The notes: generated by a model not told the origin, from the sequence alone. A stretch of 64,000 nt of DNA from Natronospira elongata (GCF_034931365.1 NZ_JAYGII010000005.1:92487-156486), one strand, 5' to 3'. Shown: positions 18,665-28,295, counted from the first letter of the stretch. A program made the numbers and translations.

Positions 18665-19480
18665 TCAGTAGCGAAAAGGGACGGTGAGCTTGAGGGACAA
18701 GGATTGGCGGGCCAAACCACCACGCACGGCGGCAAAGGACTGTGGCTGCCAGTCCTCGCCGTCGAAAAAGCGACCCTCGCCAGAATCGCTTGCGTAACCA
18801 TCCAGGGCGTCATGCTGCCAGAGCAGCCCCACGGTGTTACCACTTTCGAAGCGCCAGTCCACGCCAAGGCCGAGCCGTAATAGATAACCACTACGATCAC
18901 CACCTTCAGCCTGCCAACGCTGGTCTGCTCGAAGACGTTGCAGGTCGCGTACAGCCACGCGGGCAACGCCGACGCCAGCATTCATATTAAAACCAAGACC
19001 GCCGGCGATGCGAGGAAATTCCCTCTGCAGCTGGAGAAGTGCGTAGTCACTGCCAAGGCGTCCCTGCAACCTGCCGCCGACGGCGTCGGGCATTTCGCCG
19101 TCGAGATTGGCCGGGCCGTGCCGACCCAGGCGAACGCCCAGGTGCCAACTGCCCTGACCGGGAGTGGCAATCAGTGGTACATCCACGCCAATGGCCCAGC
19201 TGCCACCCCGATCACCATTGAAACTCAGGGGCCGATGGCAACGCAGGAGGGGTTCACCATCGGTCAGATCCGGGCAGTCGCCATCCTCGGGGAGTACCGC
19301 ATGGAAATCAGCGGTTCCCAACTCAAGCACCCAGCGTGCCTGGCGAGGCTCCTCTGCATGAAGGGCGTCATTTGCCAGCAGGCCGAGCAGAATCGTCAGG
19401 CTGCCCAACAGGAACAGTCGCGGTCCAGGAAGGGGCCGATCGGAGGCCCCGGGCTGGCTGGTGGGTGTTTGGCGTTTCAC
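18665..19480 (-). CDS. Predicted outer-membrane beta-barrel protein
   Basis: About 271 residues from GTG 19480, with a GGAG element about 11 bases upstream; a signal peptide with hydrophobic core LFLLGSLTILLGLLA then ends near HAEE. The mature part is rich in alternating beta-strand patterns (GSWAIGVDVPLIA, SWHLGVRLGRHG, LLRLGLGVDWRFESGNTVGLLWQHD). It ends in LTVPFRY with a terminal aromatic residue, typical for BAM-dependent barrels. A Cys pair (about CPDL and LLRC) may form a disulfide. It is coupled to the DUF4919 gene. The exact family is not recognised; it resembles acyloxyacyl-hydrolase or OmpW-like small barrels only in general form. Confidence 0.6.
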   Translation of the reverse strand: MKRQTPTSQPGASDRPLPGPRLFLLGSLTILLGLLANDALHAEEPRQARWVLELGTADFHAVLPEDGDCPDLTDGEPLLRCHRPLSFNGDRGGSWAIGVDVPLIATPGQGSWHLGVRLGRHGPANLDGEMPDAVGGRLQGRLGSDYALLQLQREFPRIAGGLGFNMNAGVGVARVAVRDLQRLRADQRWQAEGGDRSGYLLRLGLGVDWRFESGNTVGLLWQHDALDGYASDSGEGRFFDGEDWQPQSFAAVRGGLARQSLSLKLTVPFRY

Positions 19481-19641
19481 GTCGTTCTCTACTCCATTAG
19501 TGCCGCAGTGTAAACGACCGATGCACTGCCCAGGAATGCTCGGGCGGCAAGCGTGGCGATTGTGGTCTATCTTATCTCTCATGGGCCGCACGGGCTCAGA
19601 AACGCTCAACAATGATTTGGTCAGCTCTTTAGGGAGGCTGC

Positions 19642-19881
19642 ATGCAGGAATATCTCACCTTTCGAAAAATGATAACCCCTGCCTTTATCCAGATTATCTT
19701 CTGGATTGGCGTAATCGGCATTGTCCTTGGTGGCCTGTTTGCCACCAGCCAAAGCGTATTGGGAGGACTGGTGGCGATTGTCGTGGGTCTGCTGGTCTGG
19801 CGGATCTACTGTGAACTGATGCTTATTCTGTTCAAGATTCACGAGCGACTGACGGAAATCTCGGATAAGACCGGGGTCTAG
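19642..19881 (+). CDS. DUF4282 small membrane protein
   Basis: A 79-residue protein with a strong AGGGAGG site before ATG 19642. Two transmembrane helices (about 13-33 and 37-57) are separated by a short SQSVLGG turn. The C-terminal RIYCELMLILFKIHERLTEI is the conserved DUF4282 ending. It is probably in the inner membrane; the function of the family is unknown. It is single-gene, followed by its own terminator. Confidence 0.78.
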   Translation: MQEYLTFRKMITPAFIQIIFWIGVIGIVLGGLFATSQSVLGGLVAIVVGLLVWRIYCELMLILFKIHERLTEISDKTGV

Positions 19882-19908
19882 GGTATTTCCCTGGAGAAGC
19901 CGGAATTC

Positions 19909-19943
19909 GCCCCTGGGCCGTTATTCCGGTTCAGGGGCTTTTT
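19909..19943 (+). terminator. Rho-independent terminator after the DUF4282 gene
   Basis: Stem GCCCCTG/CAGGGGC (19909-19915 with 19932-19938) followed directly by TTTTT. The loop can itself fold, and an overlapping CCGGAAT/ATTCCGG pair (about 19900-19928) gives an alternative structure. Confidence 0.7.
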
Positions 19944-20035
19944 GCTGGGACGCAGCAAAGGACTCCACGCCCTGAATCCTCGGGCGTGTCCCGCTATCAT
20001 AGGCTGCCAATTTTTGTCGCCAGGTTGCCTTGATC

Positions 20036-21073
20036 ATGTCTGTTTCCCTCCCCCCCAGTTTGCCGGGTCTGCTGCCGCTGTTCGCAATCGCCTTGCTGGC
20101 TTCGCTGTTAACCGCCATCCTTGGCACCAGCCTGCCCTGGTTGCCGCTCAGCCCGATCCTGCTTGGCATCCTGGCCGGGATGGCGCTCGCCCCCGTGGCC
20201 CAACAGCGACCAACGTGGAGCAGTGGCATTGCCTTGGCAGCCGGTCCGCTATTGAAGCTGGCGGTGGTGTTGATTGGACTAAGGCTGAGTCTGGCGGAAC
20301 TTGCAACCACGGGGATGGCAGCGCTGCCCGTGGTGCTAGGGGCCATCATCGTGGGTCTCGGCGTGAGCGCCCTTCTCGGACGAATCCTGGGCGTCAGCGG
20401 CCGGCTGACGGCCTTGCTTGGCGTGGGCACCGCGATCTGTGGTGCGTCCGCCATTGGGGCAACGGCACCGGCCTTGCGAGCGCGTGCCGATGAGATTGCC
20501 TATGCGATCGCTTGCGTAGCGATGTTCGGGCTCGCGGCAACATTGGTCTATCCACCCTTGTTCCAGTGGTTGCTGGGCGATAGCCTCCGGGTCGGTCTGG
20601 CCCTGGGCGGTGCCATCCACGACACCGCCCAGGTAATGGGTGCGGCGGCCTTCCACGAGAATATCTTCCAGACGGAGGGGACCGTGGAGGCGGCAACCGT
20701 CAGCAAGCTGCTCCGCAATCTGTCCATGGTGGCGGTGATTCCCCTGGTAGTGATGCTGGCGAGCAAACCGGGAGACGGCCCGGGCCGCCTGCCGAAACCG
20801 CCGCTTTTCATCGGGCTGTTCCTGCTCATGGTCATGGTCCGCTCGGCCGGCGACCTGTGGCTTGAGGGCGCCTGGCTGGAAAACTGGCAGGCACTGCTGT
20901 CACTTGCCGCTCATCTCAGCGCTTTTCTCTTCATCATGGCAATGGCGGCACTGGGGCTCGGTGTGCGGGTCTCGGTGTTGCGCAGTCAAGGCGGGCGGCC
21001 AGCGTTGGTCGCGATTGGCGCAGCGATCCTGGTGGGAATGACGGTACTCCTGCTGAGCTACCTGTTGGTCTGA
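20036..21073 (+). CDS. YeiH family putative sulfate exporter
   Basis: A 345-residue polytopic inner-membrane protein; I use ATG 20036 rather than the in-frame TTG at 20030. About ten hydrophobic helices are visible. Family motifs include SPILLGILAGMALAP near the start, the central LLGVGTAICGASAIGATAP and GGAIHDTAQVMGAA, all characteristic of the YeiH/UPF0324 (PSE) family. Members have been proposed to export sulfate or related anions released in sulfonate catabolism; no transport substrate is shown by this sequence. No sulfonate genes are adjacent. Confidence 0.85.
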   Translation: MSVSLPPSLPGLLPLFAIALLASLLTAILGTSLPWLPLSPILLGILAGMALAPVAQQRPTWSSGIALAAGPLLKLAVVLIGLRLSLAELATTGMAALPVVLGAIIVGLGVSALLGRILGVSGRLTALLGVGTAICGASAIGATAPALRARADEIAYAIACVAMFGLAATLVYPPLFQWLLGDSLRVGLALGGAIHDTAQVMGAAAFHENIFQTEGTVEAATVSKLLRNLSMVAVIPLVVMLASKPGDGPGRLPKPPLFIGLFLLMVMVRSAGDLWLEGAWLENWQALLSLAAHLSAFLFIMAMAALGLGVRVSVLRSQGGRPALVAIGAAILVGMTVLLLSYLLV

Positions 21074-21351
21074 GGAAGATGCCGACCAAAAAGGGATCCT
21101 CAATCGGGCGAAGATTGGGCTTGTGAGCCCAAGGGAACTCTGTAAAAATCGATGCCGAGCGAATCCATTGATCTTGTCTGACAGAGCGGTGGATAACGTC
21201 CGAGGCTAGGCAGACTCAAACGAAGCGGATTCGCTCCTTCGTGGGGACATCGGCTCACTCGATGACTTGCCTGGTGCGGCTTCCTGGCTGCCATCATGGC
21301 GAGGACGAGCGCCTGATTGTCCGGAAATGGAACTTCAAGGAGGGGGAAAGC

Positions 21352-22131
21352 ATGTCTCGTTTGCTTACGACCATGTCCGTGTTGCTGTGTGCGCTGCTGT
21401 CCTGGCAGTGCAGTACAACGCCAACACCGATGATCTCGGAATCCCAGCGAGCATTGCCTCTGATCGAGGAGCCGGATGCCTTGTTCCAAGGTGTTGACCG
21501 GGGGGTGGTGCAGTATTCCAGCAATCACGGTGGCCTCGACGCGCCGAGCTATGTCGTCTTTGAAGCGGTCGTGGATGAGAACGGTCGTCTTCAAGCCTTT
21601 GAGGTTGTTGATTCGGATAATGCGGGCCGTTATATCCAGAGTGCTCGCGAGGTCTTCCGGCACTCCCGGTTCCAGTGGCGGGATGATGTGGAGCCGCGGA
21701 CCGTGCGGATTCGCGACACCATTGGACTGGGTGCCTACCACGTCCTGCTACATGGTGGTCTGGATCCGCTGCAGGAATCTGATCGCGGTCGGGCCGCGAG
21801 TGAGGAGGACATTGCAGCACTGGTCCTGAGTCGCCATGTCATGCCCCAGATTCCCATGGCCGCCTATCGTCAGCCGGGCCCTGCGGAAGTGGAGGTCGCT
21901 TTCGTGGTGGACGAGGATGGAATGATTCGGCGCGGCTCGGTTCTAAACGCCGATCCCGAAGGGATCTTCGATGAGGCGGTCCAGGCCGCGCTCCGGCAGT
22001 GGCGCTTTGAATGGTCAGAGGATGCCGAGCCTCGTCCGGTGTTGCTGCGCCAGCGATTCGAGTTTGACGTCAATCTGGAACGGCAGACGGCCTTTCAGTC
22101 TCCGACCTATACCGCGACCCGGATTCGCTGA
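21352..22131 (+). CDS. Lipoprotein with two TonB-C-like domains
   Basis: 259 residues from ATG 21352, which has the very strong AAGGAGGGGGAAAG site ahead of it. The signal peptide ends in a lipobox-like LSWQC. Two copies of a TonB C-terminal-like unit follow: one with VVDENGRLQAFEVV and FQWRDDVEP, and a second, more canonical one with VAFVVDEDGMIRRGSV, FDEAVQAALRQWRFEW. There is no proline-rich spacer and no N-terminal transmembrane helix as in true TonB. The protein is therefore a periplasmic lipoprotein using the fold, not an energy transducer. Substrate or partner unknown. Confidence 0.65.
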   Translation: MSRLLTTMSVLLCALLSWQCSTTPTPMISESQRALPLIEEPDALFQGVDRGVVQYSSNHGGLDAPSYVVFEAVVDENGRLQAFEVVDSDNAGRYIQSAREVFRHSRFQWRDDVEPRTVRIRDTIGLGAYHVLLHGGLDPLQESDRGRAASEEDIAALVLSRHVMPQIPMAAYRQPGPAEVEVAFVVDEDGMIRRGSVLNADPEGIFDEAVQAALRQWRFEWSEDAEPRPVLLRQRFEFDVNLERQTAFQSPTYTATRIR

Positions 22132-22298
22132 GTTGAGCCTGCGATGATTGTCCCGGGTCGCCCGTGAGGGACGGGCGGCCCGGGCCCCGCTGACCGCGCG
22201 TGGCCCTCGTTTCAAACAAGCGTTCGACTCAATGGCCTTGGCTGTGGCATCATCCGGGCATCATTACCTTTCCCTATCTGCCAGCCGGAGGTTGAGTC

Positions 22299-23582
22299 AT
22301 GAGCGACAAGCCCATGCGTCGAGTCGCGATCCTGGGGGCGAACCGTATCCCCTTCTGTCGCGTTGGAACCCATTACGCCAGTGCCAGCAATCAGGAGATG
22401 GCCACGGCGGCCGTCCAGGGCCTGGTTGAGCGTTGTAGTCTCAAGGGCGTTCGCCTGGGCGACGTCAGTCTGGGCGCGGTCCTGAAGCACTCCCGGGACT
22501 GGAACCTGGCGCGTGAAACGGTTCTGGGCACGGACCTGGATCCGGAAACGCCCGGTTTCGACGTCACGCGGGCCTGCGGGACCAGCCTGGAAGCAGCCAA
22601 CCTGATTGGGCTTAAGATTGCGGCCGGTCAGATCGAAGCGGGGATTGCCGCCGGTACCGACACCGCCAGCGATGTGCCGGTGACGGTCAGAGACGATTAT
22701 CGCCGGATTCTGATGGAGATGCGCTTTGCCCGCAGCGGTGGACAGCGCCTGAAAGCGCTGCTCAAGCTGCGGCCCAGGCATCTGAAACCTGCCTTCCCGG
22801 GTGTGGGCGAGCCGCGCACCGGCAAGGGCATGGGTGAACATTGCGAGTTGATGGCCCAGGAATGGGGCCTGAGCCAGCGCGAGCAGGATGAGCTGGCGCT
22901 GGAAAGCCACCAGAAGGCGGCCAAGGCCTGGGAAGAAGGTTTCTTTGATGACCTGGTCACTCCCTTCCGCAATGCCGACCGGGACAATAACGTCCGCCCG
23001 GACAGCTCCTTGGAGAAGATGGCGACTCTGAAGCCGGCCTTCGATCGCAAGTCTGGCAAGGGAACGCTGACCGCGGCCAACTCGACACCCCTGACCGATG
23101 GGGCGGCGGCGGTTCTGTTGGCCTCCGAGGACTGGGCCAAGGAACAGGGGATGGAGCCAATGGCCTATCTCAAGGATGTGGAAGTGGCCGCACTGGATTT
23201 CGTCAAGGGTGAAGGGCTATTGATGGCGCCCGCCCTGGCCGTGCCCCGGCTGTTGGCGCGCAATGGTCTCAGCCTGCAGGATTTTGACTATTACGAGATC
23301 CACGAGGCATTCGCCGCCCAGACGCTTTGTACCCTCAAGGCCTGGGAATCGGCCGAGTTCTGCAAGGACAAGTTGGGTCTGGATCAGCCCCTGGGCGAGA
23401 TCGACCGTAGCAAGCTCAACGTCAAGGGTGGCAGCGTCGCCCTGGGCCATCCTTTCGCAGCGACCGGGGCACGGGTGCTTGCCAGTGCCGCCAAGTTGCT
23501 GAAGGAAAAGGGCAGTGGCCGGGTGCTGCTGTCTGTGTGCACGGCGGGTGGTATGGGCGTGACGGCGATTGTGGAACGCTGA
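22299..23582 (+). CDS. Thiolase (acetyl-CoA acyltransferase), FadI/acetyltransferase type
   Basis: A 427-residue thiolase with RBS GGAGG before the ATG. The nucleophilic Cys is in RACGTSLEAAN (about residue 94), the catalytic His in YYEIHEAFAAQ and GHPFAATGAR, and the second Cys in SVCTAGGMG near the C-terminus. The sequence most resembles the trifunctional-complex beta subunit FadI and long acetyl-CoA acetyltransferases. No hydratase/dehydrogenase partner is adjacent, so degradative versus biosynthetic use cannot be decided. A terminator follows directly. Confidence 0.85.
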   Translation: MSDKPMRRVAILGANRIPFCRVGTHYASASNQEMATAAVQGLVERCSLKGVRLGDVSLGAVLKHSRDWNLARETVLGTDLDPETPGFDVTRACGTSLEAANLIGLKIAAGQIEAGIAAGTDTASDVPVTVRDDYRRILMEMRFARSGGQRLKALLKLRPRHLKPAFPGVGEPRTGKGMGEHCELMAQEWGLSQREQDELALESHQKAAKAWEEGFFDDLVTPFRNADRDNNVRPDSSLEKMATLKPAFDRKSGKGTLTAANSTPLTDGAAAVLLASEDWAKEQGMEPMAYLKDVEVAALDFVKGEGLLMAPALAVPRLLARNGLSLQDFDYYEIHEAFAAQTLCTLKAWESAEFCKDKLGLDQPLGEIDRSKLNVKGGSVALGHPFAATGARVLASAAKLLKEKGSGRVLLSVCTAGGMGVTAIVER

Positions 23583-23608
23583 TTCCGAGCGCCATCGTTG
23601 CAGTTGAT

Positions 23609-23635
23609 AAGCCGGGCCAAGCGCCCGGCTTTTTT
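23609..23635 (+). terminator. Rho-independent terminator after the thiolase gene
   Basis: Stem AAGCCGGGC/GCCCGGCTT (23609-23617 with 23623-23631), loop of 5, followed by a T-run. Confidence 0.88.
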
Positions 23636-23860
23636 GTGCAATCGATTTTGCCGCGCGTCATGCTCACGATGATATTCATGGTGTTCGTAGCCCAAAACAA
23701 GTGCGGTTTGGGCCTGTTGTGTCTCCGCAACTTGCGAGGGCGGCCAGTTGTCGCCATCATGTTGCGCTGTCATGAATCGGCCCGTGCCTGTCCCGGGCCC
23801 TGTTGAAGTCAATCACGCGGGTGCCTGCGGGGCCCGCTCATCCGACCTGCGGGGGTCATA

Positions 23861-25603
23861 ATGGAAACCTTCAATGCAGTCATGGCCAGCATCGGTGACG
23901 TGATGTGGCACGACTATGTGCTCTTCACGCTGCTGGCCACTGGTATTCTCTACACCGTCTGGAGTGGTTTTTCCCAGTATCGGGCACTGACACACGGCCC
24001 GGCCGTGCTCTCCGGTCGCTACGATGACCGCGACGAGAAAGGCGCACTCAGCCATTTCCAGGCACTCTCAGCCGTGCTTTCCGCCACAGTGGGTCTCGGC
24101 AATATTGCCGGTGTGGCACTGGCGGTCACGCTGGGCGGTCCTGGCGCGATCTTCTGGATGTGGGTCATCGGCATCGTCGGCATGGGCATCAAGCTCACCG
24201 AGGTGGTCCTGTCCATGCTCTACCGCAATATGGATGATCCGGACAATCCCCACGGCGGTCCCATGTGGGTGGTTTCCCGCGCAGTGGCCGACTGGAAGCC
24301 CAACTGGGCCTGGCTCGGTAAAACCATCGGCGCGCTGTTCTGTATCACCCTGCTGATTTCCACCACCACCGGCGGCAATATGTTCCAGGCCTTCAATGTG
24401 GCGGAAATCACCAATGCCCAGTTTGGTGTTCCCACCTGGATTACCGGCCTCATCCTGGCCACCCTGGTGGGCCTGGTGATCATCGGGGGCGTGAAACGGA
24501 TCGGCGCGGTGGCCGCCAACCTGGTACCCATCATGGTGGTGGTTTACCTGATTTCCGGCTTCATCGTCCTGGGCATGAATTTCGTCGACATCCCCGGCTT
24601 GCTGCGGATGATCGTGGTTCACGCCTTCTCGCCCCACGAGGCCGTCAATGCCTTTATCGGGGGCAGTGTCGGCATGGCGGTGCTGATCGGCATGCAGCGG
24701 GCCTTCTTCTCTTCGGAGGCGGGTCAGGGCTCGGCGCCGATCGCCTACGCCGCTGCCCGAACCAAGGAACCGGTCCGCGAAGGCCTGGTGGGTGCCATGG
24801 GCCCATTCATCGATACCATCGTGGTCTGCACCATCACTGCCCTGGTCATCCTGTCCACGGGGATCTGGAATCGGGATGCTCAAATGCAGTTCGATCCCGA
24901 ACCGGAGTTCGTGATGGTGGCCGCCGAGGGCGAGGCACCGCGCTGGAGCCTTGAGCCGATCAGGGTCCCCGAGATCCAGGGTGATGTGGAATTGCGGGGC
25001 GGCGAGGATGTGTTTGTGGTGGTCGAGGCCGATCACAGCGAGCGTCGCGGCAATAACCGCCACCGCCTGATGGGTGAGGTTGAAGAGCGTGACGGTGAGT
25101 TCTGGGTGAGCAGCTGGCGGAGCCTGGAGACCGACAGCCCACCCCAGCACACCGATGGCGGCCTGTATGTGAATTATCCCGGCGCCACGCTCACGGCCAT
25201 GGCTTTTGACAGTGCAATTCCAGGGTACGGGTTCTGGATGGTGCTGTTGGCGGTCTGGCTGTTTGCCCTGTCGACCATGATTACCTGGAGCTATTACGGG
25301 GAGCAGGGCGTGGTCTTCCTGTTTGGCGAGCGTGCGGTAATGGCCTATCGCCTGATCTTCTGCGCCCTGATCGTGGTCGCCACCCTGGGCCTCATTCGCA
25401 CCGATGAGGAACTCAATAACTTCACGGCCTTTGGTACCGGGGCGATGCTGTGGGTGAACGTGCCCATCATCCTCATCCTCGGCTGGAAGGCAATGAAGGC
25501 CTACAAGGAGTACATCGCTCGCCTGAAATCGGGCGAGATCAAGTATTCCGACAATCCGCCCAAGTTCCGGGAGATCATTCTCGGCAAGCGGGTTGACGAC
25601 TGA
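23861..25603 (+). CDS. AgcS family sodium:amino-acid (alanine/glycine) symporter with a large extra domain
   Basis: A 580-residue transporter; usual family length is about 440-490. Conserved AgcS elements are ALSAVLSATVGLGNIAGVA (about 68-86), GGPGAIFWMWVIGI, GGPMW, and RAFFSSEAGQGSAPIAYAAA (about 288). Between the helix ending ALVILSTGIW (about 333) and the next one starting near GYGFWMVLL (about 453), some 115 hydrophilic, acidic residues replace a normally short loop. They include EPEFVMVAAEGEAPRW and EVEERDGEFWVSSWRS and look beta-rich. No frameshift is visible and the reading frame is intact on both sides. A terminator follows. Confidence 0.85.
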   Translation: METFNAVMASIGDVMWHDYVLFTLLATGILYTVWSGFSQYRALTHGPAVLSGRYDDRDEKGALSHFQALSAVLSATVGLGNIAGVALAVTLGGPGAIFWMWVIGIVGMGIKLTEVVLSMLYRNMDDPDNPHGGPMWVVSRAVADWKPNWAWLGKTIGALFCITLLISTTTGGNMFQAFNVAEITNAQFGVPTWITGLILATLVGLVIIGGVKRIGAVAANLVPIMVVVYLISGFIVLGMNFVDIPGLLRMIVVHAFSPHEAVNAFIGGSVGMAVLIGMQRAFFSSEAGQGSAPIAYAAARTKEPVREGLVGAMGPFIDTIVVCTITALVILSTGIWNRDAQMQFDPEPEFVMVAAEGEAPRWSLEPIRVPEIQGDVELRGGEDVFVVVEADHSERRGNNRHRLMGEVEERDGEFWVSSWRSLETDSPPQHTDGGLYVNYPGATLTAMAFDSAIPGYGFWMVLLAVWLFALSTMITWSYYGEQGVVFLFGERAVMAYRLIFCALIVVATLGLIRTDEELNNFTAFGTGAMLWVNVPIILILGWKAMKAYKEYIARLKSGEIKYSDNPPKFREIILGKRVDD

Positions 25604-25630
25604 TCCAGCGTTTTGAGGTAATCAGAGGGA

Positions 25631-25661
25631 AAGGCCGCTCCGCCGGGGCGGCCTTTTTTTT
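25631..25661 (+). terminator. Rho-independent terminator after the AgcS symporter
   Basis: Stem AAGGCCGC/GCGGCCTT (25631-25638 with 25648-25655), loop of 9, then a run of T to about 25661. Confidence 0.9.
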
Positions 25662-25824
25662 GCGCTGATGGGCCGGGCCGACGATCAGTGACGCGGGTGG
25701 AAAGGGGGGTCATTTTGACGCCGGCAGCACGCTGTCTTCGGTGGGCTTTCGGGGAAGGCTTGGGCCAAGCCAGGAAGACGCCCAACTTCGTATATTATTT
25801 TGTTTCACAGCGACTGCTCCAGGC

Positions 25825-25856
25825 ATATAAAAAAAGCCGCCCCGGGGGGCGGCTTT
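25825..25856 (-). terminator. Rho-independent terminator after gyrB
   Basis: Stem AAAGCCGCCC/GGGCGGCTTT (about 25833-25842 with 25846-25855). On the minus strand it is followed by a T-run (ATAAAAAAA at 25826-25834 on the plus strand). It sits 22 bp past the gyrB stop. Confidence 0.88.
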
Positions 25857-25877
25857 GTCGCGACACAGGCGCCGGCG

Positions 25878-28295
25878 TCAGATATCCAGATTGGCCACAT
25901 CCAGGGCGTGTTTCTCGATGAAATCGCGGCGCGGCTCGACATGGTCACCCATGAGCGTGGTGAAGATCTCATCGGCGGCCACCGCATCCTCGATCTGAAC
26001 CTGGAGCATGCGACGATTGTTTTCGTCCATGGTGGTCTCCCAGAGCTGATCCGGGTTCATTTCCCCGAGACCCTTGTAGCGCTGGATCTGCTGACCGCGC
26101 TTGGACTCCTCCAGCAACCACTCGATGGCCTCGGAAAAGTCGCTGATCTCCCTGCGGCGTTCACCCCGGGCGACAAAGGCACCGGGCTCCAGCAGCCCCT
26201 GCATGCGTTCGCCCAGGTTGGCGATTGCCTGATAGTCGGCGGACTCGAAGAACTCAGGCTGGATGGTCTTCTCAGAAGTGATGCCGTGGTGAGTCCGCAG
26301 AACCCGAATAGCGCTGACCTCACCGCTATCGGCTTCATGGGCCAGTTCAATGCGGTAGCGGCTGCCCTCCTCACCCTGCTGAATAGCGGCCTCCAGCTGG
26401 CCCCGCCAGGTTTCCATCCAGGCAGCATCGCGGAATCTGTCGGGCGTGATGCTCGGCAGATAGACCAGTCGGCGGAGGACATTTTCATCGTAACGCCGGG
26501 CCCGTCGGTGGATCAGGGTGTGGACATCCATGTAGGCGCTGGCCAGTTCAGCGAGGGCTTCCTCACTGATCGCCGGCGCATCAGCGCTGACATGGAGCTC
26601 GGCCTTTTCCAGAGCCGTCCGCAGCAGATAGGCATCCAGCTCGGCGTCGTCCTTGAGATAGACCTCCTGCTTGCCACGCTTGATCTTGTAGAGCGGGGGT
26701 TGGGCGATGTAGACGTGACCGCGTTCAATCAATTCCGGCATCTGGCGGTAGAAGAAGGTCAGCAGCAGGGTACGAATATGGCTGCCGTCCACATCGGCAT
26801 CGGTCATGATGATGATGCGGTGGTAGCGCAGCTTGTCCGGGTCAAACTCTTCCTTGCCGATGCCACAGCCCAAAGCGGTAATCAGTGTGCCGACCTCGAC
26901 CGAGGACAGCATCTTGTCAAAACGGGCCTTTTCCACATTCAGGATCTTGCCCTTGAGAGGCAGAATGGCCTGGGTGCGGCGGTCGCGGCCCTGCTTGGCG
27001 GAACCGCCGGCCGAATCACCCTCAACAATGAAGATCTCCGAGCGGGAGGGGTCTCGCTCCTGACAATCCGCCAGCTTGCCCGGCAGGCCGGCCACATCCA
27101 GGGCCCCCTTGCGCCGGGTCATTTCTCGCGCCTTGCGCGCGGCCTCACGGGCCCGCGCCGCGTCAATGACCTTGCCGCATATGGCCTTGGCCTGTTGCGG
27201 GTACTCGAGCAGGAAATCATGAAGATGCTCGGCCATCAGGCTCTCGACCACCCCTTTGACATCGGAGGACACCAATTTGTCCTTGGTCTGGGAGGAGAAC
27301 TTGGGATCAGGCAGTTTGACCGACAGCACGGCAGTCAGGCCTTCTCGGGCATCATCACCGGTGGTGCCCACCTTTTCCCGCTTGGCCAGGCCTTCCGAAT
27401 CGATATAGCCGTTCAGTGTCCGGGTCAGGGCAGCGCGAAAACCGGCCAGATGGGTGCCACCATCCCGCTGAGGAATGGTATTGGTGAAGCAGAACACATT
27501 TTCCTGGAAGGAATCATTCCACTGCATGGCCAGCTCCACCGTGATGTCGTCACGCTCGGCGGTAAAATAGAAAACCTGGTCATGAAGGGGAGTCTTGTTC
27601 CGATTCAGGTGCTCGACAAAGGCCCTGATCCCGCCCTGGTACTCGAAGACATCTTCTTTTTCGCTGCGCTCGTCGCGCAAGACGATGCGCACCCCGCTGT
27701 TGAGGAAACTGAGTTCCCTTAGCCGTTTGGCGAGCAGGTCGTGGTGGAATTCGATATCGGTGAAGATCTCGGCGCTGGGTTTGAAGCGGATTTCGGTACC
27801 CGTGCGCTCGGTGGGACCGGCATCCGTCAGTTCAGCCAGGGGCTCCCCTTCCCGGTAGCTTTGCTCCCAGACCCGGCCGTCGCGATAAATGCGCAGGGAG
27901 AGGCTTTCCGATAGTGCGTTCACCACCGAAACGCCGACCCCATGCAACCCGCCGGAAACCTTGTAGGAGTTGTCGTCAAATTTACCGCCGGCATGCAGGA
28001 CGGTCATGATTACCTCAGCGGCCGGCCGGCCTTCCGCTTCGTGCCAGTCCACGGGAATGCCGCGACCATCATCGCGGACGGTCACCGATTCATCGGCGTG
28101 GATCTCGACCACGATCTCGCTGCAGTGACCGGCAAGTGCCTCGTCGATGGAGTTGTCCACCACCTCGAACACCATGTGGTGCAGGCCGGTGCCATCGTCG
28201 GTGTCGCCGATGTACATCCCCGGCCGTTTGCGAACGGCTTCGAGGCCCTTGAGGACCTTGATATTACTGGAATCGTAAGTCTGAGCGTCTGCCAT
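25878..28295 (-). CDS. gyrB: DNA gyrase subunit B
   Basis: 805 residues from ATG 28295 (MADAQTYDSSNIKVLKGLEA); an ATG 18 bases further upstream is in frame but lacks the family N-terminus. The GHKL ATPase domain shows FEVVDNSIDEALAGH, VRDDGRGIPV and SGGLHGVGVSVVNALS. The TOPRIM part shows EGDSAGGSA and DADVDGSHIRTLL. The C-terminus ends with QRYKGLGEMNPDQLWETTMD, the QRYKGLGEM primase-like signature, and a tail. With GyrA it introduces negative supercoils. It is the last gene of the dnaA-dnaN-recF-gyrB cluster; a 175-bp gap with a parS site separates it from recF. Confidence 0.97.
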   Translation of the reverse strand: MADAQTYDSSNIKVLKGLEAVRKRPGMYIGDTDDGTGLHHMVFEVVDNSIDEALAGHCSEIVVEIHADESVTVRDDGRGIPVDWHEAEGRPAAEVIMTVLHAGGKFDDNSYKVSGGLHGVGVSVVNALSESLSLRIYRDGRVWEQSYREGEPLAELTDAGPTERTGTEIRFKPSAEIFTDIEFHHDLLAKRLRELSFLNSGVRIVLRDERSEKEDVFEYQGGIRAFVEHLNRNKTPLHDQVFYFTAERDDITVELAMQWNDSFQENVFCFTNTIPQRDGGTHLAGFRAALTRTLNGYIDSEGLAKREKVGTTGDDAREGLTAVLSVKLPDPKFSSQTKDKLVSSDVKGVVESLMAEHLHDFLLEYPQQAKAICGKVIDAARAREAARKAREMTRRKGALDVAGLPGKLADCQERDPSRSEIFIVEGDSAGGSAKQGRDRRTQAILPLKGKILNVEKARFDKMLSSVEVGTLITALGCGIGKEEFDPDKLRYHRIIIMTDADVDGSHIRTLLLTFFYRQMPELIERGHVYIAQPPLYKIKRGKQEVYLKDDAELDAYLLRTALEKAELHVSADAPAISEEALAELASAYMDVHTLIHRRARRYDENVLRRLVYLPSITPDRFRDAAWMETWRGQLEAAIQQGEEGSRYRIELAHEADSGEVSAIRVLRTHHGITSEKTIQPEFFESADYQAIANLGERMQGLLEPGAFVARGERRREISDFSEAIEWLLEESKRGQQIQRYKGLGEMNPDQLWETTMDENNRRMLQVQIEDAVAADEIFTTLMGDHVEPRRDFIEKHALDVANLDI

